Shown here piece by piece: positions 1-11,655 of a stretch of DNA of 64,000 bases. Source of the DNA: Biscogniauxia marginata (taxonomy: Eukaryota; Ascomycota; Sordariomycetes; Xylariales; Xylariaceae); NCBI GenBank assembly GCA_022695795.1, contig MU404082.1, positions 310,001 through 374,000 on the forward strand, written 5' to 3'. Under the pieces are notes generated by a model. The model had not been told where the DNA came from, did not search any database, and worked only from the letters and a program-made list of their open reading frames with translations. The stretch's first letter is position 1. Each line of letters opens with the position of its first letter. The position numbers were made by a program, and so were the translations under genes.

Positions 1-1
1 C

Positions 2-1051
2 CGTGAGAACAGCATTGACACGGACGAGGCAAGTCTACTTCCGCAGTCGATACCGAAGGCAAAAAATAAGTTTCGAGGAGGGATCCCCAAATCTCGTACC
101 CTAAATGTCTTCTCCAATCTGACATCGTCTTTCTCGCGAACATCCCTTGGTACATTCACACATGGTGATTCTCGACACCCTTCAGCATCATCGGAACGCA
201 CAAATCTCGATACAACATCAGCAACACCAAGGCCGGACTCCAGTGGCAGTAGCTTCGCCTCAGGTCCCCTAAGAACGCCAATTTGCATCACCCCAAACGC
301 CAATAATTCACGTCAAATACACCGGGCTCAGCCCTCGGAGTACTGGGCTGGCCGCTTCATGGCGTTGCAGGACCGCTTCCGCTCCGAACTGCTAATGCCT
401 GACAACATGAATACACTCGTAAGTGCACACGCCGAACGTTCCATGATCGGAGCATCGCAGCCCCCGTTCGGTGGTGGGTCACTGGCGACATCTGCTACTA
501 CGAGCTGTTTATCTACTTCTGCCATCACTCCAAGATCTGTCAGAAGCGTTACCACCAACACCACCAGCACTGCGAATCCGACGTCTGTTAGTCCACGTAA
601 GCAACAACATCAACCACAGAGGGTAAAACAACAAGCGAATCCAGCAACACCCCTGCTAGGCCAGCAAAAGCACAAACATACCAACTCAAACTCGACTATC
701 TTCTCGAACGCTGCGTCGTCTAATCGTAGCTCCTCTGAGGCTGCAGCGCTCCTAACCGACGAGGACAACCGCAGCCGCCGCGTCTTTCTGCACTTAGAAG
801 CTCTATGCACGACAGACGAGGCAAGTCGTAGCCTGCGCGCCTGGCAGCAAGGCTACGCGCGACGCATGGGGAAGGCAAATTTGCTCCCGCGGGGTGGGAC
901 GATGGAGGATAGGAATCGGGACAGCACTAATCACCATGGCCAGTGGAGGGACAGGACTTGGGTTGGACGACTATTGAGTGGTAGCAGTAGCAGCAGTGGT
1001 GGCGGTGGCGGTGGTGGACCAGGTGTGAAGAGGGGAAGCTTTGGTTTCTAA
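2..1051 (+). CDS. Conserved fungal hypothetical protein, 3' end (5' partial)
   Basis: The reading frame is open from base 2 to the stop at 1051, giving the last 349 residues of a longer protein whose start lies left of the window. No catalytic domain is recognised. The sequence is rich in Ser, Thr, Asn and Gln. Two stretches look conserved: one around the SEYWAGRFMALQDRF motif (near 335-380) and one around RRVFLHLEALC followed by SLRAWQQGYARR (near 775-870). The end is a Ser/Gly run (SGSSSSSGGGGGGG) that looks disordered. The ATG at 359 is internal, because the frame and the composition continue upstream of it. Function unknown; it probably belongs to the conserved flank rather than to the biosynthetic region. 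Confidence 0.8.
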   Translation, partial: RENSIDTDEASLLPQSIPKAKNKFRGGIPKSRTLNVFSNLTSSFSRTSLGTFTHGDSRHPSASSERTNLDTTSATPRPDSSGSSFASGPLRTPICITPNANNSRQIHRAQPSEYWAGRFMALQDRFRSELLMPDNMNTLVSAHAERSMIGASQPPFGGGSLATSATTSCLSTSAITPRSVRSVTTNTTSTANPTSVSPRKQQHQPQRVKQQANPATPLLGQQKHKHTNSNSTIFSNAASSNRSSSEAAALLTDEDNRSRRVFLHLEALCTTDEASRSLRAWQQGYARRMGKANLLPRGGTMEDRNRDSTNHHGQWRDRTWVGRLLSGSSSSSGGGGGGGPGVKRGSFGF

Positions 1052-2201
1052 CGTGCATTGCTGGACAGGAAGAATATTTTAGGAATTTTATTATGAAGGG
1101 GCCAGAGATCACACAAAACAGAAAATCTCTAGGAAACGTTGTTACTATCCATGAGGGAGTAGATAGAGACTTGATCTCTAGTGGAGAAGTGTACGACGAG
1201 TGGTGGTGCTACGGTAATCAGGGGGAAAAGGGGGGACTAAGACCACGCGCGGCACGGCAACGAGCATGAGTATATGAACCCCGGACTTGTAAGATGTTAT
1301 ATTAGTTTTGTACTATACAGAGCAGTCGATGGTGTGATGGTGTACTTTTACCACGAAAAATATTAATGGGTTGGGCCCTCCCCCTTTTCATGAAGTGTTA
1401 TGTCTGCTAGGTACTGGTAGCCATCAGGGATGTTTACCTGACCCAAGGGAATAATATCACTTGCGGCAATATTTGAGATGTGTCGTTATTTGACCCATAT
1501 CCTATCCTAGCACATCAATCATAGCTGACCAAACTAGCTCTACCCTTTGAATCCCCAGAAGACGGTAGTTGTATATGTTTCTTTTCTTTTCTCTCCTGGT
1601 TTATGATCATGTCAATCGATGGGCAAATCGTACGGACATAAATGTTGATTTTTAGGAAAAATGTGTTATGCGCCTTGGCTTAGTGAGGCTTATATTTCAA
1701 CAAGACAGACAGACAGACAGACAAGATGAGATAAGATGGCATGATTGGATATATCCTACGCAACGCAACGCAACGCAACGCAAAGCAAGTCAGCCCCTTT
1801 CTTTCTTTCTCTCTCCCAACCTTAAACATCCTAGGTTAGAGACCTCCTTTATGCCTATGGAAAACAAAAAAAGGTAGGAATAAATGAACCAACTCCGTTG
1901 AAAAAGTGCCAGAGAAATCTCTCCTTATCCGGATAGGAACCGAAAACGCCCAACTCCCATCACTATGTCGCTACCACCAGCATCATTGCCGTCTCTTTCT
2001 CCTCTTTCTCCCATTTCTCTCTAGCTGGATTCTCGAGCCGCTTATATATGGATATATGTATATATATATATATAATCAAGTTCGCCCTTCTTTCTGGTGC
2101 TTCCGACCCTCATCATCTTCTACCCCTATTCTCTCTCTCTCCGCTTCGAACCCCGCTCCGAACTTTTATACTTCGACTCCAGAGCCGCCTCTCTACCATC
2201 T
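1052..2201. other. Intergenic with microsatellites
   Basis: No gene is seen between the two convergent genes. It holds a (CAGA)n tract near 1702-1722, a (CAACG)n tract near 1758-1781, a CTTT-rich stretch near 1798-1816 and a TA run near 2046-2073. The short reading frames here are compositionally repeat-like and not credible. Confidence 0.6.
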
Positions 2202-3721
2202 TCACTTCCCCTCGTTAGCCTTCTTTCGCGTGCGCATAAAGTCCTTGATCTGGTCGACCTTGTTGGCGAAGAACATGCCCTTCTTGTCGTTGCGCCAGGA
2301 CACGACGCCGATGTCGTCGGCGAAGTTGCAGATCTCCATGTACTCCTTGTAGTCGTCGAAGTCCTTGAAGAGGAAGCCGCCCGTGGCGAGCATGCGCTCC
2401 GTGTCGAGCTGCCAGAGCCGGATCTGGTCGACGACGACGGGCGGCAGCAGCGGCTTCTGCGTCGACGCCGCCACCCGGTGCATCTGCTCGTGCGCGTGCG
2501 ACGCCAGGTACGCGATGATCTGGTCCGACGTGATGCCCATGTCCACGGCCCGCCGGATCGACGCCCGCGTCAGGTGCCCCGACACGAGGCCCTTGAAGCG
2601 GAACTTGAGCTCAGAGAAGAGCGCCAGCACGGCGATCTGCAGCGGCGACTGCACGTATGCGTACATGCGGAAATTGGTCTCGAGGATGATGGCGCTCTTG
2701 TCGACCTGCGTGGTATCGCCACCGCCATCGTTGTTCGCGGCAGAGAAGCCCGCGCTCACGCTGCGGAGGGCAGTATCACTGCTCGTCAGGGTCGTAGCGA
2801 GGCGGGTTGGAAAGAACTGGTGGCTGTTGCCCGGTGGGATATATATGAGACCAAAGTCGACGAGGGTCGGGAGCATGTTCTTGCGGGCCTCAGGCAAGGC
2901 ATCAGTGTTGTAGGCGCGGCCGAGTTCGAGGGAAGCTAATAGGAAGAAGAAAGATAGCATGTCGACGCTCTCCATTCCAGCGCGCGAGGCGCCATTCGCG
3001 TTGAGCACATCGGCAGCCTCGAGCCAGAGGAGCAGCAATGTCCACACCTGTGCGTTGGCCTCCTGCAGCAGGAAAGTGAAGCCAGCTTGTGTGATACTCA
3101 AACTTCCGCCTTTCCGCTCGACGAGCCGTCCACCCAGGAGCAGGTCCTTGACTGACTGCTTAGGCCCATTAGACCCCTTCTCCGAGCTGCTGAAGCCAAC
3201 CGAGTTTACAACGTAGTGCAGTATGTCGTCCCACTTCTTGCGCGCGTACCGATCGAGGAACGCGAGATCGATCTCGGGGGGCGCGGGCTGGGTTGACGGC
3301 ACACCGAAGGAGTTATGGTCGCCGCCACCTTCGAGGGCTAAGCGTAGGCTCTTCCGGAAGTTCGGCGTTAGGGACATGGACTGCGGCGTGTCGCGCTGGA
3401 TGATATGGAGGGAACGCAGGATGGCGATCGCTTGGTCCTTCTCGCGCCGAGCCGTGGGCTTGATCCATATCTCGAGGTCCGACAGCTGGAAGGGTAACGG
3501 CATGTACAGCATAGCCATAACTATCGTCTTCGCTGCGGGCGTTAATGTCAGCGAGATGCTAGGCTAGACTACCGGGAGAGAGGGTTTTCGAGCTCACCCA
3601 AGTGTGGAAGCATGCGGCGGAATATGGAGAAGGCAGTCGAGGGCTGAAGGTATAAACGTCTAAAGGTGGTGCCTGGCAGCTGCTCCAGGTACTGCGACAG
3701 CGAGTTCGCGTTGACCGACAT
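2202..3721 (-). CDS. tfb2: TFIIH core complex subunit Tfb2 (p52)
   Basis: This is a 484-residue subunit of the general transcription and DNA-repair factor TFIIH, acting in the nucleus, where Tfb2/p52 anchors and stimulates the XPB helicase. It is encoded by two exons, complement(2202..3532, 3598..3721). The 65-base intron restores the Tfb2-like run LPHLAKTIVMAMLYMP across the junction. The start at 3721 opens the family-typical N-terminus (LSQYLEQLPGTTFRRLYL). The C-terminal part (about 400-484: QIRLWQLDTERM, then DDIGVVSWRNDKKGMFFA) matches the p52 region that binds Tfb5. Length is normal for the family. The gene is strongly GC-rich, and the antisense frames over it are shadows. A housekeeping gene outside the biosynthetic region. 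Confidence 0.93.
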
Positions 3722-4741
3722 GGCGAAATGTGGTGTCGAGGGTTGAGTCGATTACGGAGGAAGGTCGGTTCCTAGAGCGAGGCTGTCTACCATCGCATGC
3801 ATAGGATTTGAGGCGTGAGAAAAAAGGTGATTCCAACTGGACTGACCAGTCTTATCACCATCAGATCTATATCGTAGGCATTGAGGTGTAGGGCACAGAG
3901 CAGCCTGCGGTCGAATGTGCAGAACGAAGAAAACTGTGTGCTGAGGTTCGGTTCTGGTTTCAAAATATTTCGGGAGCTACAGACTACAGGGAATAAAAGG
4001 CCAAGGCACCGATAAGGCTGCAGACCTCCGTAATTTAGTGGGGTCACGCTATAAATACAGGGCCTGCACCAGCCCTACCCTGTCAGCTGTCAGGCTCGAC
4101 GTAGATTAGGTAACATTACCTAACCCAACCCTACCGTAACCGCCAATCTTCCTCTTCTGTCCATACATTTTACCGAATTTTATTATTCTGTCAATAATTG
4201 TATTCAAGCTTTTACTGTTAACCAGTACAAGAAAAACTTTTTGTAAGATGGTATTTTACGGCAATGACATTGTGCATCTTGATAATTAGCTCGTGGGTAG
4301 CTACTAAATTGCCAAGGTATAGTTTGGGGAAAGTCAATCCAGGTTCGATCTTGGTTTCGTAGAGTCTAGCCAGAGAACAGACTGAATTCCACATTGCCTA
4401 ACGACGTTCACAGAAATTCCCACGCGATGGTGAATGTTCAGCCGTGTAACGACTGGTTAACTCGGTTCCAGGCTCGTATGAGCCCGTCATCATGACGTCT
4501 AGGATCAGCCTCCCCCTTTATCTTCACTGGCATGCATGAAGTCGAAAACGCCACCACTGGGTAGACTTACAGAAAGCAACTCTATCGGGTACTTTAATCA
4601 TTCATACTCTTTCCACTTCTACAAATCACGTTTACGTGCAATCCAAGGCTCAAATGATTATAATTGCATGTCCTACAACTAAGAATCACATTCCTATTTA
4701 CTCGAGTTAAACCCCAGGAACAACACATATTCGTATCCAAC
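3722..4741. other. Intergenic, promoter side of tfb2
   Basis: Divergent spacer between tfb2 and the small gene at 4742. No RNA gene or conserved frame is seen. Confidence 0.5.
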
Positions 4742-5038
4742 ATGCCATCGGGGACGGAACCAGCCAAGCAGAAATTCCAGGAGGGAGTCGAGAAGACCCG
4801 CCAACCAGCTGGTAGTAAGCAGAGTCCTCGCTATTCATTCCCTTGTATACCGGATACCTCGATACTGACACATTACACAGTATCGAAGGGCCCAGGGGTA
4901 GGTACGGCACAAACAGATAATCCGAAGACGACCCTATTCGGCGGCCAAATCGCCAAGGGCGACACGGAGGCTTCTTGGTACACGGCTAAAGGAGGGCCGA
5001 GCGGGACTGATCGGACGAAGGAGCCGGGTGGGCTGTAG
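4742..5038 (+). CDS. Small hydrophilic protein of unknown function
   Basis: A likely 76-residue protein from two exons, join(4742..4814, 4881..5038). The 66-base intron has a GTAAGC donor, a TACTGAC branch site and an ACAG acceptor, all strong matches to fungal consensus. Because the intron is a multiple of three and carries no stop, the unspliced frame is also open, so both forms are possible. The product is rich in Gly, Lys, Thr and Pro, without a signal peptide or membrane segment (MPSGTEPAKQKFQEGVEK at the start, TDRTKEPGGL at the end). It resembles small disordered fungal proteins of unknown role. The in-frame ATG at 4664 gives an unlikely hydrophobic extension. Confidence 0.55.
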   Translation: MPSGTEPAKQKFQEGVEKTRQPAGSKQSPRYSFPCIPDTSILTHYTVSKGPGVGTAQTDNPKTTLFGGQIAKGDTEASWYTAKGGPSGTDRTKEPGGL

Positions 5039-7830
5039 AGGCTTGGTGAGAGGCTTGGGGTAGTGAGGGCCGGCTAGAGTTTCTGCACCGGCTCGTAAAG
5101 AGTAGGCCTTGTAGGAAAATAATACGAATTCACTGCCGAATTGTGATAAACATTGCCCAGGTCTTCCATCAAAGTGACAATTCAATGTGAGACTATGTCT
5201 TGTTCCAACTTATGTGTCTTATCAACCAACTCTGAATAGCCGTCAAGAAACCCTGTAGGTCCGTAGTCATCCTCTAATGCGGAAAAGACGGAATGCCTAA
5301 GGCTTAAGTGAAGAGACCGGGCATTGTGTCCCAGCCACTAGGTTGACCTATACTAGAGTGGTTAATATTACGTTGCGTGATCTTCCTATATCTTTGCTTT
5401 GATTTCTGACAAGGACAGTTTAAATTTTCATTTATTTTCCGCCCGATCTATATGTAGGTCTCGCTACCTCCTTCCAGGAAGTTTAAAAGGGGCGGATCGA
5501 ATGTGTCCCTAAGCAAATCGAGCGGGGATTCGTGTTCATACTCCACTCTCTCTGCATGAAGCTATGGATGACAAGAATCTGGAGAAGTTCGGGAACAAAA
5601 TGATAGGTCGACGGGGTTGGCAGCCGACTGTCTTTTCTGGGGATAGACTATACATAGGTATCTATCATAATCAATATGTCTGGTGATCGTTAGGTAGTCC
5701 CCGGCCGGTTCGGTGATTTTCCTATTTTGGTATCTAAATGTGGCTAGTACGGAATATCGAGAAGGGTAAACCAGGACTGGATGTTACATATTGCTATAAG
5801 CTAATCTACCATACTTTACTAACGTCGACCTAAATTAGAGATGGGAAAGGGACGCTTTTTTTTAGGTAGTCAGGCTACTAGATACGTGCAAACTACTACC
5901 TAAGATAACCCTAGTTTGGGTGATTTGTACATAGTAGGCACACTGCATACAAAAAGGAAAGCAGTGCAAGTGCACATTCACCACGTTGCACCCAAGTGTC
6001 GAACATGAGCTGTTATTATAAGCCATCAAATCCAGGAGCCACTTACAGCGTCCGCGGCCCTCGTCTATACATTCTCTGCATCTAGTTTCAGCATTGTATT
6101 TCCACTTTCCCGTATCTAATTACAACTAGTATTGACTACTCTAATATATCCTAATATAATACAAGTCGTATCCTCCCTGTACGACGTAGATGAAGAAATG
6201 CCCACTAGCATTATGCATAGCAAGTCACGACAAAAGAATAGAAGATTCTATCCAATATATATCTCAGGTGGATTGCAGTGAATGTCTTTGAATCCCGCAT
6301 ACTAGTTGCACGTGGTTTTAGTACCAAACTCGAACGTAATCTAGAGAAGCCTTTGCAGGTTCACATGATTTTGTACACCAACTCCCATACGATCCATTTG
6401 ACGTAGGTAATAGAATACCTACAAATCCTGTGGTATCGGGTATTGCAAATTAGCTTTGTACCACCAATTGGTGGCTTCCCCGAGAAGGGTTACACCACCC
6501 GTCATCAAGTATATTAACAAGCTGGACTATAACATGCCTGAAATATAAACTTACTAAGAGACACATCATCGAGTAATATATGCCTAGCGCACGATGTTAA
6601 AACTGTTAAGATAATTAACTATGTGCAATGGTTTCCCGTAAGTAGCACACTTGAGATGATGACTGGGCTAAAGTTGTCAAGCGTGAAAGCCCATATCTAA
6701 AGCGGCAACCTTGATTATTATTGGTCAGCCGTTGTTATAACCTGCCACTCAGCGCGCCATCAAGTTAGCAGGTTAGCCAAAAAAATATGTTAGGTATGCC
6801 ATGTGCGCTATCTTACGAGATTCGTATTTTCACTTCGGTGATCGGGATCTTCACGCCGTCCTTCGGGATGATATGATGTGGTTGGCTGCGAGTATCCGTC
6901 CCATGACTAAACTAAACAACGTCCTGGCCTTTGCTTATCAGATACCTAAGGTCAAGAATCGTGAAACTGTCCTCTAGTGAGGTGGTTTAGACGAGACACG
7001 TTAACCGGTATCGGGTCACCAAAGTGCCTGACTACAATCTCTCACATATCGCCTCGGAGCACTTATCAGCGTGAGATTTATCGACATCTGTCGACCTTGC
7101 AAACTTTTGTGCCGCTTTTCGGGCAAGTCCATGCGGCTATTACCGATACGCTTATTTGCACCCCGCCGTTTCTGACTATTTGCACCCTGTATCGCACACT
7201 AACTACCTCTTAAGCTGCCATGAACGTTTAAAGTTATTGTCCTAAGACCTTAACGACAAAGTATAAAGCAAATATAGAAGGTGATGAACGAGCCGTTAAG
7301 AGAGATTTCGGATTGTCAATTTGAATGACTTAGATTAAAAAGAGGTTTATACCTGAACATGAGCACATACCGCTTCTATATGTTTATGTGTGGTTAGTGT
7401 GTGAGGAACAGGGTGCCAATAGTCAGAGACGGGGTGCAAATAGGTAGGTGTTTTGGCTATCCCCCGCAATTTGGCCTCCTTCGATTCAAGCGGGGCCCTC
7501 CCATGTTTCCCTATCAGGGCCATCGTCATTATCAAGAACGTGTGGTTGAGGATCTAGAGCCTGATAAGGTTCTCGGCCGCGAGGAGAGATTAACAAGATC
7601 CTTTATCGGCCGCAGGTTGCATAATCGAGTTGCTAATTGGTGATACAGACAAGACTCCACCGTTAATCGCGTTACTCCCCCCTTTTACTACTCCTATAGC
7701 CTCCTGCATCATCAATGTCAGCTCTGACCCGAGTCGTGTATATAAGTAGAGGGCTTTGGTCGCCATTGAACTACCTTAGGTCTATATAATATTATAACGT
7801 TTTCTACTGCGTCTTACATACTTTCTCAAA
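5039..7830. other. Long gene-free region
   Basis: About 2.8 kb, AT-rich, without a credible coding frame or RNA gene. It includes the inverted repeat listed at 7153-7442 and, at its right end, the promoter of the amine oxidase with a TATATAAG element at 7739-7746. Confidence 0.5.
7153..7442. repeat. Inverted repeat, 54-base arms
   Basis: Bases 7153-7206 reappear as a diverged reverse complement at 7390-7442, separated by about 183 bases. Each arm contains two TATTTGCACCC-like units, so there is also an internal direct repeat. The similarity weakens outward. It could be the core of a decayed foldback or miniature DNA element. No transposase frame is nearby and no target duplication was identified. 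Confidence 0.6.
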
Positions 7831-10260
7831 ATGGTTTCCGCTACTTCTGAGAAGGTCCCGCACCCCTTTGACCCGCTGTCTCTCGCAGAAATCGAGTCAG
7901 CCATCAGCGTTGTTAAGAAAGCACATGGAGACCTCTACTTCAATGTTGTCTCCCTCCACGAGCCGCGCAAGGCGGAGATGACAAAATGGCTAGAAGATCC
8001 CGCTAGTGCTCCACGGCCGGCTAGGATTGCAGACATTGTTGTGATTGCTCCTGGCAGCAAGGTCTATGATGGCTTGGTGGATCTAGCAGCGGGCAAGATC
8101 ACGAAATGGGAATTGTTGGATGGAGCTCAGCCTATTGTCAGTATCCATTTCAACCTCTATTGTTCGAGACGCAGGACTAATAATTGCTCTAGATCACGAT
8201 GGAGGAATTGGTGTTCGTTGAGAAAGTTTGCCGTAGCGACCCTAAGGTGATTGAGCAGTGTGAGATCAGCGGTATTTCGAAGGACGATATGCACAAGGTG
8301 TATTGTGATCCATGGACTATCGGATACGATGAGCGACACGGCAGCAAGATTCGACTTCAGCAAGCACTGATGTACTACCGGCCAAATGTGGACGACTGTC
8401 AATATCAGTACCCTCTCGACTTCTGCCCGATCTACGATGCGGAGAAACAGGCGATCGTTGCTATTGATATTCCCAAGGTGCGACGACCGGTCAGCAAGGC
8501 TTCCCCGATTAACTACCACCCTGCAGCGATTGAGAAGGCGGGAGGCTACCGCAAAGATCTCAAGCCTATCAATATTACTCAACCGGAGGGTGTCTCGTTC
8601 ACGATGACCGGGAGAGAGATTGAATGGCAGAACTGGAAGTTCCACATTGGATTTAATTATAGGGAAGGAATTGTCCTCAACAACATCACTTTCAACGACA
8701 AGGGGATTGTTAGACCGATATTCTATCGTTTATCCCTCGCGGAAATGGTGGTACCATAGTCAGTCTTTACTCCGTGATGTTTACTTCTAGATGAAGCAAA
8801 CTAACTTGAGCAGTGGCAATCCCGAACACCCCCATCAGCGCAAGCATGCTTTCGACCTGGGAGAGTACGGTGCTGGTTATATGACAAACAGCTTGGCGTT
8901 GGGATGTGATTGCAAGGGTTCTATCCACTACCTAGATGCTGAATTCCCTACCAGGTCTGGAAGTGTCAAGACTATCAAGAATGCTATTTGCATTCACGAG
9001 GAGGACAGTGGTATCTTGTTCAAACATACCGATTTTAGAGACGAGTCGGTCATCGTCACAAGAGGACGGAAGTTGATCATTCAGCAAATATTTACCGCTG
9101 CCAACTATGAATATGCTGTCCAGGTGAGTTTCTGTTCGACTGCGATGCTACTGAATTTCATTGCTGACGATTGATAGTGGATATTTCACGTAAGGAACTA
9201 CTTGTCCAGGAAAAGTTGGTATTTGGCTAACTAATCTTGACTATAGCAAGACGGTACCATCCAGCCTGAAATCAAGCTCACTGGAATTCTGAACACTTAT
9301 ACCATGGAGCCCGACGAGGACACTCACGGGTATGGCACTCAGGTATACCCAGGTACGTCCTAGAATTAATTCCCGGCCCCCGAATTTCGATTTATCTTGC
9401 TGACCACAAATAGGTGTCAACGCACACAACCATCAGCATCTCTTCTGCCTTCGTGTCGATGCCAATGTCGATGGACTGAACAATACCGTGTTTGTGGCCG
9501 ATGCCGTTCCCTCTGATGCACCAGTCGGCAGCCCGGAGAACTACTACGGAAACGCCTTCTATGCGAAGAAGACGAAGTTGAGCACTACCGGCCAAGCTAA
9601 AACAGACTACGATGGCACGTTTAGCCGGACATGGGAGATCTGCAACACCAATAAGCTGCATCCTTACAGCAAGAGGCCATCTAGCTACAAGCTCGTGAGT
9701 CGTGAAGTGCCAAGGCTCTTGCCTAAGGAGGGCTCACTGGTCTGGAAGAGAGCCGGCTTCGCACGACACGCCGTGCATGTCACCAAATGTAAGTCCAGGA
9801 GCGCACGCGACGTCTCTTCCCCCGCATCACCGCTAACCACCACCGTGCAGATAGGGACGACCAGCTCTGGCCCGCGGGCCGGCACGTGCCGCAGACGTCG
9901 GGCGAGCCCTCTCTCGGGCTGCCGGAGTGGGTCGGCAACGGCAGCGAGTCGATCGAGAACACGAACGTGGTCCTGTGGCACACGTTCGGCGTCACGCACA
10001 TCCCGGCGCCCGAGGACTTCCCCGTCATGCCCGTCGAGCCCATCACGCTGCTGCTGCGACCCCGCAACTTCTTCTCCAACAACCCCGTCATGGACGTCCC
10101 GCCCAGCTACGCCATCACCCCCAGCCAGGTCGCGGCCAACGGCGCCGGCGCCGTCGACGCCGCGGACAAGCTGAGTAGGCTGGCGTTCGGCAATAGCTGC
10201 TGCAGTCCCTCTAACGGGACGAACGGGACGAACGGGGCGAACGGGGCGAATGGACACTGA
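7831..10260 (+). CDS. Copper amine oxidase (topaquinone enzyme)
   Basis: A 694-residue primary-amine oxidase that oxidises amines to aldehydes with release of H2O2 and ammonia. Exons: 7831..8136, 8193..8758, 8814..9123, 9178..9189, 9247..9352, 9414..9788, 9851..10260; the fourth is a 12-base microexon (WIFH). Visible landmarks are the catalytic-base motif FDLGEYGAG (Asp305), the cofactor motif NYEY with Tyr389 as topaquinone precursor, copper ligands His438 and His440 in HNHQH, and a third ligand His608 in GVTHIPAPED. The spacing from base to cofactor to the first copper ligand is as in bacterial homologues. No signal peptide is seen; the C-terminus ends in an Asn-Gly-Thr/Ala repeat (10206-10256). 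Probably nitrogen or polyamine catabolism rather than the polyketide pathway. Confidence 0.93.
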
Positions 10261-11655
10261 AATGTCGCGGTTGATGATGGCGATGACGATGATAATGGGG
10301 CACTGTAGAGTAATAGGGAGGTGGACTCATTGGATTTGCGTGTCACGGCTGGTTGCATGGAGTTTCAGGTGGGCCCCATATCCATATTCATGATAACTAC
10401 TACTTGTAACGATCATTTGTAAGGGTAGCAATGAAAAAATAAGTTTGTATACGTCACGTTAAGGAGATATTTGTCAAGGGAATTATGTCTGGAAGTTAGA
10501 CTCGACTATCAGATTCGTCAGATCACACTATTGTCTACTAGCTACAGGCAAAGGACGCCCAGATAGATGTTTTTCATTACCATGGGATCAAGAAAATTAA
10601 TTGCTTTATAATATAATCAACAGTGTAGACCTGATCACATTCCTAACGAGGCGATTAGACTAGACGCGACACAAGTGCTCTGAACTCAATCTCTTCTCTC
10701 TTTGTAGTATTGCAGGTTTTAAATATTTATTCTGTAATAAAATAGATAAAGTAGGTAGAGATCGGGAAAAATGCCTGGAGGGTCTGAAACGTCCTTTTAC
10801 GTTTCTTAATTAATCACGATTACCTAGCAATCCCCTTTCCTGAAACGGAAGGCTTCTTACTCGGCGTTGTTAGTTTTGAGTGGGTATCTAAACGGGACGC
10901 TTTGATATTTGATACGAACAGTATGAGTAGGGTGAATTCCTGCGCCGACAAAAAAAAAGTACCGGCTCTGTAGCCCCTTTTGCTCGTCACTTCAGCTATG
11001 GGACACGGTGGAGGTAGAAACTTCAGCTCATCATCAATGTAGTCGATATGTAGTATTTGAACTAGCTTCTATAGAATGAAACCCATTATTTATCAAGCCA
11101 GAATGATCTATAGACTATCGTGTCAGTGTGAGTTTAATGTGGGTAGCTAGACTATTCGTAAAACATGAATTATATACCCCCCTCATAATATTATTGAAAA
11201 TGGCATTCACTATTACATGTCGTGTGGCTCTGCGTATTGCGTGCTGTAATACTGACGTTTCGGATATCCTCATTAGCATCTATCACGACATTTTCCATCA
11301 ATCATGAAACGTAATACCTCCCAGACGTTAACCGTAGTGAGATGATATTTCAGAATAATGATCCATAGTAGCCATGATGCTGGCTTCTAAAAGCATCGGA
11401 GACGTAATAGAGATAGGCTGGTGGGACAGTGTCTCCCTAAGCAGGGCCCAGATAGCTAGTTCAACGCAACGCATAACGCATATATTTCATTATATGGCTA
11501 AAGAAGTACCTTGAGAATTAAGTCTCCGGTGTGAGTTGACGCATAACGAAATATACTCAGAGAAATAAAAACGCAAGTATTTAGTCTTCGAAAAATAAAA
11601 CTTTGTCCCACGGAAATCCACCGCAAGTATGCAGCGCTTCACCCCGGACCTCACC
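10261..11655. other. Intergenic
   Basis: Convergent spacer between the amine oxidase and the AT-hook gene. AT-rich with no recognisable gene or repeat. Confidence 0.5.

Noticed and set aside
2097..2939. 280-codon plus-strand frame over tfb2
   Set aside because: It is an antisense shadow of a GC-rich exon; its Arg/Val/Glu/His-rich composition reflects the opposite strand.
4341..4360. GGTTCGATC resembling a tRNA B box
   Set aside because: No matching acceptor stem, anticodon arm or A box at the right spacing.
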